64,000 bases of DNA from Streptomyces sp. CB02923 (GTDB lineage: Bacteria; Actinomycetota; Actinomycetes; Streptomycetales; Streptomycetaceae), in assembly GCF_001905005.1 (NCBI RefSeq), contig NZ_LWKZ01000012.1, positions 363,061 to 427,060 of the forward strand. Direction: 5' to 3'. Below the pieces are notes generated by a model that was not told the DNA's origin, ran no database searches, and was given only the letters and a program-made list of their open reading frames with translations. Numbering within the stretch: the stretch's first letter is position 1; every line of letters begins with the position of its first letter. The translations under genes and the position numbers were made by a program. This document shows positions 28,974 through 37,229 of this stretch, in pieces.

Positions 28974-29009
28974 CGCGTGCCGTGTGATGCGTGCCGTGTG
29001 ACGCGTGCC
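28970..29009. repeat. 14-bp tandem repeat, 2.9 units
   Basis: GTGACGCGTGCCGT, GTGATGCGTGCCGT and GTGACGCGTGCC follow one another. The first unit contains the TGA stop of the glycosylase gene; the last abuts the stop codon of the convergent GNAT gene. Confidence 0.85.
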
Positions 29010-30238
29010 TAGAACCCGTGCGGCAGCCACGGCTTGCGGTACGCGCCGAACGCCGCCGACGCCTCCCGCAGGGCACCCGGCCGCAGTTCACGGACCCGGC
29101 CCGCCGTGGCCAGCGCCCCCAGGGTGAAGCCGCCCAGGTAGGCGGCCCCCAGCTCCCGCACGGACAGGGCCAGGTCGGCCGCGTCCGTGGTCCGCTCGCA
29201 GGAGGCGCCCTTCTCGTCGCCGGTCAGCCGCCACCGGCCCTCGTTCCAGGGGCAGAACGGGTCCGCCACGTCGAGGACCACGTCCAGCGGCGCCGCGTAC
29301 GTCCGCGCCGCGAGGGCCTCGCCGGTCTCCACCAGCCGGACGAACAGCGACTCGCGCACCACGATCCGGCAGCGCCGCATGTCGTCCACCAGGTGCAGCA
29401 GCGGATCGTCGGCCGGCCGGTTGCGCACCGTCAGCCGCGACGTCAGGTCGATGCCGAACAGGTAGCGCCACAGCGCCGCGTAGACGACGGGATCCAGCGC
29501 CTCGACGTCCCGCAGGACCACCGTGCCGTCCGGGCCGCCCTCGTCCCAGGAGGCCTTGACCGCGTAGCGCGCGTACCCGCGCACCTCCCCGTCCACCTCG
29601 GCCAGCACGCACAGCAGCGGCCCGGCCCCGTCCCGGTCGGCCTCCGGGTCGAGCAGCGGCAGCCGCTCCCAGCCGGGCCGGCGCGCGAGCATCCCGGGGC
29701 GGCCGGCGACCAGTTGGGCGTACACCTTCTCGCAGTCCGCCAGCCCGGCCTCCGGGGCGACCAGCCGCAGCCGCACGTCGTCGGCGCCGTCCGGCACGGC
29801 GACCGACTGGCGCAGCGTGTCGAGCGTCATGCTCACCGCCTCGGACGCCGTGCCGTACCCGAAGCGCCCGTAGATGGCCGGTTCGGAGGCGGTCAGTACG
29901 GCCAGCGGCTCGCGCCGCGCCCGCAGGTCCGCGAGCTGGTGCCGCATCATCTCGCGCAGGATGCCGCGCCGCCGGTGCGTGGGCTGCACGCTGACCAGCG
30001 TCACGCCGGCCGCCGGTACGACGGCGCCGCCGGGCACCGACAGCCGGAAGGAGAACGCCCCCGCCGTGCCCACGACGTCGCCGCCGTCCCGGACGGCCAG
30101 ACAGCGCTCCGGCTCGCCGAGGTCACGCCACAGGGCGCGTTCCTCGGGAGCCTCCGGCGTCCCGCCGAACGCGCGTTCCAGCTTGTCGTACCAGTCGGCC
30201 CACTCGTCCGGACGCAGCTGCCGCAACTCGGTCGTCAT
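29009..30238 (-). CDS. GNAT family N-acetyltransferase, Eis-like
   Basis: A 409-residue protein of the Eis architecture: an N-terminal GNAT domain with the acetyl-CoA loop THRRRGIL (residues 87-94) and EPAIYGRFGYG near 119-129, a second degenerate GNAT domain (YARYAVK..., LWRYLFGIDL), and a C-terminal SCP2-like domain ending with a free carboxylate at HGF, which acts as general base in Eis. Eis enzymes acetylate amines including aminoglycosides and lysines; the natural substrate here is unknown. ATG at 30238 begins the domain; no clear Shine-Dalgarno. Confidence 0.88.
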   Translation of the reverse strand: MTTELRQLRPDEWADWYDKLERAFGGTPEAPEERALWRDLGEPERCLAVRDGGDVVGTAGAFSFRLSVPGGAVVPAAGVTLVSVQPTHRRRGILREMMRHQLADLRARREPLAVLTASEPAIYGRFGYGTASEAVSMTLDTLRQSVAVPDGADDVRLRLVAPEAGLADCEKVYAQLVAGRPGMLARRPGWERLPLLDPEADRDGAGPLLCVLAEVDGEVRGYARYAVKASWDEGGPDGTVVLRDVEALDPVVYAALWRYLFGIDLTSRLTVRNRPADDPLLHLVDDMRRCRIVVRESLFVRLVETGEALAARTYAAPLDVVLDVADPFCPWNEGRWRLTGDEKGASCERTTDAADLALSVRELGAAYLGGFTLGALATAGRVRELRPGALREASAAFGAYRKPWLPHGF

Positions 30239-30350
30239 ATGCCATGGGTAGCAGGACCCCTTCCGCCCGCGCGACCGTTTTTCGAACGGGGTTTCCCGGC
30301 GATTGAGCCAGGCGGCGTGCCGCGAATCGACGCGCCGCCGAACGGGTGGA

Positions 30351-30356
30351 TAAGGT
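30351..30356 (+). promoter_or_regulatory. Probable -10 element of the PP2C gene
   Basis: TAAGGT nine bases before the ATG at 30366 would give a transcript with a leader of only two or three bases. No convincing -35 is seen. Confidence 0.4.
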
Positions 30357-30365
30357 CCCAGAACA

Positions 30366-31508
30366 ATGGCGAGCAGCTCGGGAGCGGAGTCCCTGACGGC
30401 CCGGTGGCGCAAGACGTTGCACCGGGTCCGCATCAGCGTGCGCAAGGCCGGGGTCGACTACTTCCGCGGCGACGGCTCCGACTGGATCGCCCTGGTCGCC
30501 CTCCTGATCGCCATCCCCGCCATCGCCTGCGGCACCATCTGGCGGCCCGACTGGATCGCGCCCACCGCGCTGGTCCTGCCGGTCATCGCCGGCGGCCTGC
30601 TGCTGCGCCCGGCCAACCTGCTCGCCCTGTACGGCACGTCCGCCGCCGCGCTGATCGTCGAGGCGTCGCTGCTCGGCCCGTACGACCAGGGACGCGACCG
30701 GATCACCCCGGGCACGGTCCTGGTGGTCGCGGCGGTCGGGCTGTCCGGACTGATGATCGCGCAGTTCCGCAGCCGGGTCGGCGTGCCGTGGCGGCGCGGC
30801 GGCACGATGCTCTTCGACCTGCGCGAACGCATCCGCGTCCAGAGCAAGCTGCCCAAACTGCCGGGCGGCTGGCACCGCGAGATGGCGCTGCGGCCGGCCG
30901 GCGGGCAGTCCTTCTCCGGCGACTTCGTGGTGGCCTCCCGCACCCAGGGCGGCAACATCCTCGAAGTGGTGCTGACCGACGTGTCCGGCAAGGGCATGGA
31001 CGCGGCCTCCCGCGCCCTGCTGCTGTCCGGCGCCTTCGGCGGCCTGCTCGGCTCGCTGCCGCCGCACGGCTTCCTGCCCGCCGCCAACGGCTACCTGCTG
31101 CGCCAGGACTGGGACGAGGGCTTCGCCACGTCCATCCACCTCGTCCTGGACCTGGAGTCCGGCGACTACGAGCTGCTGTCCGCCGGGCACCTGCCCGCCC
31201 TCCAGCTCATCGCCGGCACCGGCCGCTGGGAGGAGAAGGCGGCGGAGGGGCCGCTGCTCGGGGTGTACGACGGGGCGCAGTTCGACCCGGTCAAAGGGAC
31301 GCTGCGCCCCGGTGACGTGCTGATGCTGTTCACGGACGGCCTGGTCGAGGCCGCCGACCGGGACATCGCGGAGGGCATCGACCGGCTGACCGGCGAGGCC
31401 GACCGCTATGTGGCCGGCGGTTTCGCCGGTGCGGCCTGGCATCTGATCGAAGCGGTGGCCAAGGACGTCAACGACGACCGCGCGCTGCTGCTGATCTGCC
31501 GCGACTGA
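30366..31508 (+). CDS. Membrane PP2C-type (SpoIIE-like) Ser/Thr phosphatase
   Basis: A 380-residue protein. Residues 1-35 are basic. Residues 40-135 contain three or four hydrophobic helices, then a cytoplasmic SpoIIE-type phosphatase domain from about residue 165. The metal-binding acidic residues are in FSGDFVV, LTDVSGKGMDAA, LFTDGLVEA and the final VNDDRALLLICRD. These proteins are common in Streptomyces and usually act on anti-anti-sigma factors; no such partner is adjacent. ATG at 30366 lacks a Shine-Dalgarno and may be read from a nearly leaderless transcript. Confidence 0.9.
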   Translation: MASSSGAESLTARWRKTLHRVRISVRKAGVDYFRGDGSDWIALVALLIAIPAIACGTIWRPDWIAPTALVLPVIAGGLLLRPANLLALYGTSAAALIVEASLLGPYDQGRDRITPGTVLVVAAVGLSGLMIAQFRSRVGVPWRRGGTMLFDLRERIRVQSKLPKLPGGWHREMALRPAGGQSFSGDFVVASRTQGGNILEVVLTDVSGKGMDAASRALLLSGAFGGLLGSLPPHGFLPAANGYLLRQDWDEGFATSIHLVLDLESGDYELLSAGHLPALQLIAGTGRWEEKAAEGPLLGVYDGAQFDPVKGTLRPGDVLMLFTDGLVEAADRDIAEGIDRLTGEADRYVAGGFAGAAWHLIEAVAKDVNDDRALLLICRD

Positions 31509-31553
31509 ACCGTACGGTGGGGCCGGACGCCCGGACCGGCACACGGAGGACGC

Positions 31554-32015
31554 ATGCCAGCCACACTCACCTTCCGCTACGTCACCTACCTCGCGAGCGC
31601 CCCGGAACAGGTCTGGCACGCCCTCACCGACCCCGAGCTGACCGCCGCCTTCTGGGGACACAGCAACGTCTCCGACTGGCAGCCCGGCTCCCGCTGGGAG
31701 CACCGCCGCACCGACGGGTCGGGCGTCGCCGACGTCGAGGGCCGGGTCGTGGAGAGCGCTCCGCCCACGCGGCTGGTGACCACGTGGGCGGAGCCCGGCA
31801 AGGGAGCGGCCCAGGAGGGGCCCGGTGTCTCCACGGTGACGTTCGGCATCGAGCCGTACGAGGAGATCGTCCGGCTGACCCTGACGCACGAGGGCCTGGC
31901 GGACGAGGCCGAGCGGGACGCGGCGGCCCAGGGCTGGGCGGCGGTGCTCGCCAACCTCAAGACGCTCCTGGAGACCGGCAGCCCGCTGCCGCGCGAGCCC
32001 TGGGCGATGCCGTGA
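31554..32015 (+). CDS. SRPBCC (AHSA1/START-like) family protein
   Basis: A 153-residue protein with the SRPBCC ligand-pocket fold. TLTFRYVTYLASAPEQVWHALTDPELTAAFWG is the classic N-terminus, W-x-P-G-S-x-W and a final GWAAVLANLKTLLETG helix follow. Ligand and role are unknown; in actinomycetes such proteins are often paired with ArsR regulators, which is not the case here. GGAGG precedes ATG. The stop codon falls in the first unit of an 18-bp tandem repeat. Confidence 0.9.
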   Translation: MPATLTFRYVTYLASAPEQVWHALTDPELTAAFWGHSNVSDWQPGSRWEHRRTDGSGVADVEGRVVESAPPTRLVTTWAEPGKGAAQEGPGVSTVTFGIEPYEEIVRLTLTHEGLADEAERDAAAQGWAAVLANLKTLLETGSPLPREPWAMP

Positions 32016-32098
32016 CCGCCGTTACTGCCGTGACCGCCCGGCCCGTCATGATCGCCGGGCCCGCCGTGATCGCCGGGCCCGCCGTGACCGCCCGGCCG
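32009..32098. repeat. 18-bp tandem repeat, five imperfect units
   Basis: Five units of the type GCCGTGAYCGCCSGGCCC run from 32009 to 32098; units 2-5 are very similar, unit 1 ends GTTACT. Unit 1 contains the TGA of the SRPBCC gene. A frame running through the array is open but has no own start. Confidence 0.8.
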
Positions 32099-32107
32099 TA
32101 GCGGACG

Positions 32108-33310
32108 TCAGCTCTGTCCGGCGGCCGCGGGCTCCGGCCGCCCGCCGCCGGCCGGCGCGTCCGTCCCGGGGTGTCCGCCGCCCGGCAGGACCCGCGCCAG
32201 CCACGCGGACCGGCCGGCCGCCAGCGGCCCCAGCACGGCCAGGATCAGCACGTACCCGGCGATGAACGGCGCCAGCCGCTCGTCGAGCCCGGCGCCCGCC
32301 GCCATCGTCGCCAGGATCAGCGCGAACTCGCCGCGCGCGAGGAGCGCGGTGGCGATGTTCGCGGCCGGGTGCGGGCCGAAGCCGTAGATCCGGGCGGCGA
32401 CCAGCCCCGCGACCACGTTCATCAGCAGCGTCAGCGCCACCGCGATCAGCACCGGCCAGACCACCGACGGCAGGTCGCCGGGGTCGATGGACAGGCCGAA
32501 GGCGAAGAAGAAGATCGCGCCGAAGGCGTCCCGCAGCGGATGCACCAGCTCCATGATCTTTTTGCCGGAACCGGTGCTGCCCAGCATCAGACCGACCATG
32601 AACGCGCCGATCGCGTCCGCGACGCCGAACCACTCCGAGACGCCCGCCACGAAGACGGCGGCACCGAGGAAGGAGATGGTCAGCAGCTCGTTGTCCTTGG
32701 TGGAGATCAGCTTGCCGATCACCGGCGTACCCCAGCGGGCGACCACCGCGAGCAGCAGCAGGAAGCCGAACGCCTTGCCGGCGTCGAGCGCCGCCGAGGC
32801 CAGCGAGTCGGCGCCGGAGATCACCGGCTGGAGGGCGGCCAGGTACAGCGCGAGGAAGATGTCCTCGACCACGATGATGCCGAGGATCGGCTTGGTCTCG
32901 GGATTGCCGAGGCGGCCGGTGTCCATCAGGACTTTGGTGACGATCGCCGACGAGGAGATGCCGAGCACACCGGCCAGGACGAGCGCCTCGGAGGTGCCCC
33001 AGCCGAGCGCGAAGCCGAAGCCGAGCCCGGCGCCGACGTTCAGCGCCAGATAGGCGGCCCCGGCGAGGGCCATCTTGCGCCCGCCCTCTTTGAGGTCGTC
33101 CATGTGGAATTCGAGGCCGAGGTAGAAGAGCAGCAGCACCAGACCCAGCAGGGAGAGCATCTCCAGCTCGTGCGGGTCGTCGACCAGTGAGACGCCGGGG
33201 GTGTGCGGGCCGAGCAGTATCCCGGCCAGGATGAACAGGGGGATCGTGGGCAGCCCGATGCGGCTGCCCAGGCGGGCGAGGACGGCTGCGGCCAGGAAGG
33301 CCCCGCCCAT
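32108..33310 (-). CDS. Cation:proton antiporter, CPA2/KefB type
   Basis: A 400-residue membrane protein with about 11-12 hydrophobic helices: GLPTIPLFILAGILLGPHTPG, LVLLLFYLGLEF, GISSSAIVTKVLMD, and GIIVVEDIFLALYLA, where the Glu-Asp pair is the ion-translocating site. It lacks a C-terminal TrkA-N domain and ends in a Gly/Pro/Ala tail. It probably exchanges potassium or sodium for protons. ATG at 33310 has no Shine-Dalgarno; nine codons upstream in frame an ATC at 33337 follows a perfect GGAGGAG, so the real start may be that codon. Confidence 0.88.
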   Translation of the reverse strand: MGGAFLAAAVLARLGSRIGLPTIPLFILAGILLGPHTPGVSLVDDPHELEMLSLLGLVLLLFYLGLEFHMDDLKEGGRKMALAGAAYLALNVGAGLGFGFALGWGTSEALVLAGVLGISSSAIVTKVLMDTGRLGNPETKPILGIIVVEDIFLALYLAALQPVISGADSLASAALDAGKAFGFLLLLAVVARWGTPVIGKLISTKDNELLTISFLGAAVFVAGVSEWFGVADAIGAFMVGLMLGSTGSGKKIMELVHPLRDAFGAIFFFAFGLSIDPGDLPSVVWPVLIAVALTLLMNVVAGLVAARIYGFGPHPAANIATALLARGEFALILATMAAGAGLDERLAPFIAGYVLILAVLGPLAAGRSAWLARVLPGGGHPGTDAPAGGGRPEPAAAGQS

Positions 33311-33634
33311 CGCGAGGAGGGTTTCTGCGTGTCCGATGGCTCCTCCAGAGGTTCGGCCGGACGGTGTTCGGTCAAGGGGGAGTCAAGAAAGCGTTAGTAA
33401 TTAGTTTACCAAACGACTTTTCGGGTGCGGCACCCCCGTGCGCGCCGCACGCCGCGCCGACTCCGGCCCGCTCCTTCACCGACCCGCCTCCGGGACCTTC
33501 CCGGGCCTCCCGTCGAGAGCCCTGACGGGGGTTTTCCCCACCCTCGGCCCACCGGCAGCCGTCATGGCCCAGGTTCACCCCCGCTCCGTACCCTCAAGGG
33601 GACGACCGGACGTACGAGACGGGGGGACGGCGCG
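33311..33634. other. Divergent region between antiporter and ABC ATPase genes
   Basis: In this 324-bp region, GGAGGAG on the minus strand at 33346-33340 belongs to the antiporter. An AT-rich imperfect dyad (GTTAGTAA...TTTACCAAAC, 33393-33414) stands out from the GC-rich surroundings and may be an operator. No gene is seen. Confidence 0.45.
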
Positions 33635-34429
33635 ATGAGTCGGCGCGGCGAGCAAGGGGACGGGCGGAGCCGGGAGGGCGGCGCCTGGGCGGTGGAGCTG
33701 CGCGGCGTCCGGCGGCAGTACGGGCGCGGAGCGGGCGCCGTACACGCCCTGCGCGGCATCGACCTCACCCTGCCGCGCGGCACCTTCACCGCCGTGATGG
33801 GGCCCTCCGGCTCCGGGAAGTCCACCTTCCTGCAGTGCGCGGCCGGCCTCGACCGGCCGACCGGCGGAACGGTCCGCGTCGGCGGTACGGACATCACCCG
33901 CATGCGGGAGAGCCGGCTCACCGCGCTGCGCCGCGAGCGCCTCGGCTTCGTCTTCCAGGCGTTCAACCTGCTGCCGTCCCTGACCGTCGAGCAGAACGTC
34001 GCCCTGCCGATGCGGCTCGCGGGACAGCGCGCCGACCGGCGGCGCACGGCCGAGGCGCTCGGCCAGGTGGGCCTCGGCGGCCACGCGGGACGGCGGCCCG
34101 GCCAGCTCTCCGGCGGACAGCAGCAGCGCGTCGCGATAGCCCGCGCGCTGGTCACCGGGCCGGACGTGGTCTTCGCCGACGAGCCGACCGGCGCCCTGGA
34201 CGCCGGTACCGCCGCCGAGGTCCTCGCCCTGCTGCGGCACGCGGTCGACGGGCTCGGCACCACGGTCGTGATGGTCACCCACGACCCGGTCGCGGCCGCC
34301 TGGGCCGACCGGGTCCTCTTCCTCACCGACGGCGCGCTCACCGACAGCCTGGAGAGCCCCTCGCCCGCGCAGGTCGCCGCCCGGATGGCGGCGCTGACCG
34401 GCCGTGCCCACCAGCCGGACGCGGCCTGA
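33635..34429 (+). CDS. ABC transporter ATPase, MacB/LolD-like, without adjacent permease
   Basis: A 264-residue ATPase. Walker A is GPSGSGKS (about residue 58), then the Q-loop FVFQAFNLLPSLTVEQN, signature LSGGQQQRVAIARAL, Walker B VVFADEPTGALD and the H-loop MVTHDP. This subtype normally works with an FtsX/MacB-type permease encoded just downstream, and often with a two-component system. Here the next 190 bp are repeats and then a convergent acyltransferase. It may use a distant permease or be a remnant. GGGGGGA precedes ATG. Confidence 0.92.
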   Translation: MSRRGEQGDGRSREGGAWAVELRGVRRQYGRGAGAVHALRGIDLTLPRGTFTAVMGPSGSGKSTFLQCAAGLDRPTGGTVRVGGTDITRMRESRLTALRRERLGFVFQAFNLLPSLTVEQNVALPMRLAGQRADRRRTAEALGQVGLGGHAGRRPGQLSGGQQQRVAIARALVTGPDVVFADEPTGALDAGTAAEVLALLRHAVDGLGTTVVMVTHDPVAAAWADRVLFLTDGALTDSLESPSPAQVAARMAALTGRAHQPDAA

Positions 34430-34454
34430 GGGGGCGGCAGCGGCGCCGGGAGCG

Positions 34455-34600
34455 GGGGCTGGGAGCGGGAGCCGGGGGGGAGAGCGGGGCCCGAGGGGGC
34501 GGCCTGGGGGAGCGGGGGCTTGAGAAGCGGGGTCCGAGGGGGTGGGCCTGGGGGAGCGGGGGCTTGAGAAGCGGGGTCCGAGGGGGTGGGCCTGGGGGCG
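34455..34600. repeat. 44-bp tandem repeat with degenerate upstream copy
   Basis: Two exact or near-exact 44-bp units, roughly 34503-34590, plus a partial third and a degenerate earlier copy. Each contains GGGGGCTTGAGAAGCGGGG and is purine-rich on the plus strand. The unit length is not a multiple of three and there is no coding frame through it. It fills the gap where the transporter permease gene would be expected. Confidence 0.85.
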
Positions 34601-34621
34601 GCCGGGGCGGGTCTACGGGCC

Positions 34622-35788
34622 TCAGCCCCGGTCCGCCGGCTCCTTCCTGAACGCCCACGCCATCCTGGGCTCCACCACGAACCGCAGCGCCCTGCGGACC
34701 GGCGGGGTGCACAGCGCGGTCACCACGGCCGCCGCCGTCAGGCTCACCGCGACCTCGCCGAGCGGTGAGTGCAGCCACGCGTAGTCGTCGAACCAGCCCG
34801 CAAAGCGCGTGCCCTTGGTGACGAAGCCGTGCAGCAGATAGCCGTACAGCGTGCCGGCGCCCAGCACCGTGAACCACGTACGGCGGGCCGGGACCCAGGC
34901 GAGGAAGCAGCCGACGAGCACCAGCGAGCAGCCGAACACCGCGAGCGTCATCACCACCCCCGCCCACCAGGGCGCCCCCAACTCCTGAGCGCTCTCACGG
35001 TGGTAGAACCACGCCGACGTCATCCGCGGCACCGCCCAGTAGGCCAGCGCCACGGCGCCCGCGAAGACCGGCACCGCCGCGATCCGCACGGCGCGCCGCC
35101 GCACCATGGCGAAGTGCGCGGGCCGCAGGTTCAGCCCCAGCACGAAGAACGGCAGGAACTGGAGCAGCCGTTGCATGTCGAGGTCGTCGCCGACCTCCGG
35201 CGACACCGACGCCAGCGCGGCGACGGCCAGCGCCAGGGGAACCGGCCAACGGACGATCCGCCACAGGGGAGTCGTGAGCCGCCACACGAACAGCGCGGCC
35301 AGGAACCAGGTCAGATACCAGGGGTCCAGGAGGCTGAACGGCATGTCCGGGTCGTCGCCCGCCCAGCGGGCGAAGAGCGTATAGGCGGTCTCGAACACGA
35401 GGTACGGCACCACGACACCGGTGATCAGCCGTTGCAGCCGGTCCGCACGCAGGTCGAAACCGCGCGAGAAATAGCCGGAGATGATGATGAACGCCGGCAT
35501 GTGGAAGGCGTACACCGTCATGTAGAGCGCCCCGGCGGTGCGGCTCTGTCCGGTCAGCGGCTCCCATGAATGCCCCATGGCGACCAGCACGATCGCCAGG
35601 TACTTCGCATTGTCGAAGAAGGCGTCCCGGCCGCCCCCGGCAGCCGGCCGGCCGGCCTCCGCCACGGACGGTCCGGCGCTCCGGCGGCCCCGGTCCCGGG
35701 CGCTCGCGGCGGGGGCCGCCGCGTCCGGGCCGGGGGACCCGGAGGCCGGGGGAAGCACACGTCGCGGGGTCGGCGCAGCGGAAAACAT
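34622..35788 (-). CDS. Acyltransferase family membrane protein
   Basis: A 388-residue polytopic protein of the acyltransferase-3/fucose-4-O-acetylase group. After about 55 Ala/Pro/Arg-rich residues it starts RDAFFDNAKYLAIVLVAMGHSWEPL, with the conserved His in the first helix, then MTVYAFHMPAFIIISGYFSRG and LDPWYLTWFLAALFVWRL, both typical of the family. About ten helices are present. It probably acetylates an extracytoplasmic glycan or lipid. ATG at 35788 follows AGGGTGC. No glycan gene cluster is adjacent. Confidence 0.85.
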   Translation of the reverse strand: MFSAAPTPRRVLPPASGSPGPDAAAPAASARDRGRRSAGPSVAEAGRPAAGGGRDAFFDNAKYLAIVLVAMGHSWEPLTGQSRTAGALYMTVYAFHMPAFIIISGYFSRGFDLRADRLQRLITGVVVPYLVFETAYTLFARWAGDDPDMPFSLLDPWYLTWFLAALFVWRLTTPLWRIVRWPVPLALAVAALASVSPEVGDDLDMQRLLQFLPFFVLGLNLRPAHFAMVRRRAVRIAAVPVFAGAVALAYWAVPRMTSAWFYHRESAQELGAPWWAGVVMTLAVFGCSLVLVGCFLAWVPARRTWFTVLGAGTLYGYLLHGFVTKGTRFAGWFDDYAWLHSPLGEVAVSLTAAAVVTALCTPPVRRALRFVVEPRMAWAFRKEPADRG

Positions 35789-36365
35789 CTGACGCACCCT
35801 AGTGGCGGCCGGGGGAATGCGTAAAACCTTCTCCGCCGAATGCGCATTACGGGCGTGGCGTACTGGGGAATTCCCTTGCGGGCAATGGCCGCCGGGCGGT
35901 CCGGCCGTGTTTTCGCGCATTTTCCGGAGGGCCGGTGAATATCTGTCCCGGGGGTGCGTCATCCGCTTATGCGAGGGCATATGCCCCGTCGCGGTCCCGG
36001 GGGTGATGTCCGCTTCGCTGCCGGTATGTCGCAGCGGCGGGCGCCCGTGGACCGTGCCCGCGTCACACGCATTCACGTGTGCACAAAAGGAGGCCGGTCC
36101 GTGCGGCGTCATCCGGCCAGGCGCCGCGCACGGTTTCGGCCGCGGCGCGGAATGCGGGACGCGGCGTCAATTCCCGTGCGGCGGACCGGCGTCCGGCCGC
36201 GTCCGGTGGCGCGTCCGTCCCGGCCGCAGGCAAAGCCTTGGCCGATGATTCGCCACCCGCCTCCACTGGGCAAGGACTTGGTGGCACGATGGTGCCGAGC
36301 GGGGGTGTGCGCGGCTGCATGCTTCCGGGGCCGGCCAGGCGTTCCGACCGAGGGTGTGATCAGTT
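35789..36365. other. Non-coding gap before the small membrane protein
   Basis: These 577 bp hold the promoter of the acyltransferase gene at the left end. An AAAGGAGG-like sequence near 36085 followed by a GTG would open a frame, but its Arg/Pro-rich product, lower third-position GC and overlap with the next gene argue against a real CDS. Nothing else is recognised. Confidence 0.5.
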
Positions 36366-36560
36366 GTGGCTCTTTCGCTGTCCGTCGTGCTGTTGTTGGG
36401 CATCATCATGATCGTCTTGATACGCGGCAAGTCGCTCAAGGCGGGACCGGCGCTCGTGGCCATCCTCTTCGGCTTCTTCCTCGCCTCGACGGGGATCGCG
36501 CCGTCCATCAACCGGTTCCTGAACTCGGTGGCCGAGACGATCAACAACATCAGCTTCTAG
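36366..36560 (+). CDS. Small membrane protein of unknown function
   Basis: A 64-residue protein, almost entirely two hydrophobic helices (residues 2-18 and 26-44) joined by RGKSLKAGP and ending in a polar tail RFLNSVAETINNISF. GTG at 36366 is preceded by GAGGGTG. The frame has strong coding bias and an amphipathic C-terminus, so it looks real. The position upstream of the tRNA genes and tig is typical of a conserved small Streptomyces membrane protein; function is unknown. Confidence 0.75.
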   Translation: MALSLSVVLLLGIIMIVLIRGKSLKAGPALVAILFGFFLASTGIAPSINRFLNSVAETINNISF

Positions 36561-36614
36561 CGCAGTGCGGGCCCGCGCCCCGCCGCCCACGGCGCACGGG
36601 CCCGACCGGCACGG

Positions 36615-36992
36615 TCAGCGGTCGTCGTGTCCGCTTCGCGTGAGCGCCTCGCGTACGGTCTCCTCGCTGCGGCCCACCAGCGCCGTGCCGTCGTCCGCCG
36701 TGATGATCGGCCGCTGGATCAGCCGCGGCTGCGCGGCCAGCGCCTCGATCCACCGATCGCGCACGGCGTCCGTACGGTCCCAGTCGCCGATCCCCAGCTC
36801 CTTCGCCTCGGCCTCCTGCGTGCGCGTGATGTCCCACGGCTCCAGCCGCAGCCGGTCCAGCACCTCCCGCAACTCCGCCGCGCTCGGCGGCTGTTCGAGA
36901 TACCTGCGGACCGTGTACTGCGCCCCCTCCTCGTCCAGCAGCTGGACGGCGGAACGGCACTTGGAACATGCGGGATTGAGCCAGATCTCCAT
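36615..36992 (-). CDS. ArsC/Spx-family (arsenate reductase-like) thioredoxin-fold protein
   Basis: A 125-residue protein. N-terminal EIWLNPACSKCRSAVQLLDEEG carries a CxxC site, followed by YLEQPPSAAELREVLDRL and RLIQRPIITADDGTALVGRSEE, the family pattern with the conserved Arg after cis-Pro region. Members reduce arsenate with glutaredoxin or act as small redox proteins (YffB-like). No arsenic genes are near, so arsenate reduction is doubtful. AAGGTG precedes ATG. Confidence 0.88.
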   Translation of the reverse strand: MEIWLNPACSKCRSAVQLLDEEGAQYTVRRYLEQPPSAAELREVLDRLRLEPWDITRTQEAEAKELGIGDWDRTDAVRDRWIEALAAQPRLIQRPIITADDGTALVGRSEETVREALTRSGHDDR

Positions 36993-37155
36993 GCCGTCAC
37001 CTTAGTGAGGCGTCCCCGGGGACGGCCGGGCCTGGTCGGGAGATGACAAAAAACGGCCGCCGGGCGGACAGGGGCGGATGTGGCGGCCGTGCGGAGCCGT
37101 GAACGGCCGCGGGCCCGGTCCTGAGGAAGATCCTCACGGCCGGGCCCGGGGCTGC

Positions 37156-37229
37156 TGGAGCGGGCGACGGGAATCGAACCCGCGTAGCCAGTTTGGAAGA
37201 CTGGGGCTCTACCATTGAGCTACGCCCGC
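37156..37229 (-). tRNA. tRNA-Gly (anticodon UCC)
   Basis: Full cloverleaf on the minus strand: acceptor GCGGGCG/CGCCCGC with discriminator T, D arm GCTC-AATGGTA-GAGC, anticodon arm CCAGT-CTTCCAA-ACTGG with TCC, and T arm GCGGGTTCGATTCCCGT. The CCA end is encoded (37156-37158). Without CCA the gene is 37159-37229. Confidence 0.97.

Noticed and set aside
34498..34600. Regularly spaced repeat that could suggest a CRISPR array
   Set aside because: Units are directly adjacent 44-bp copies with no unique spacers, and no cas genes are present.
36567..36606. Hairpin between the small membrane protein and ArsC-like genes
   Set aside because: Only an 8-bp stem CGGGCCCG, itself a palindrome, with a long loop; too weak to call a terminator.
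36085..36643. Frame from a GTG after an AAAGGAGG-like site
   Set aside because: The product is Arg/Pro-rich without any domain, third-position GC is lower than in real genes here, and it runs through the well-supported 64-residue membrane protein gene.
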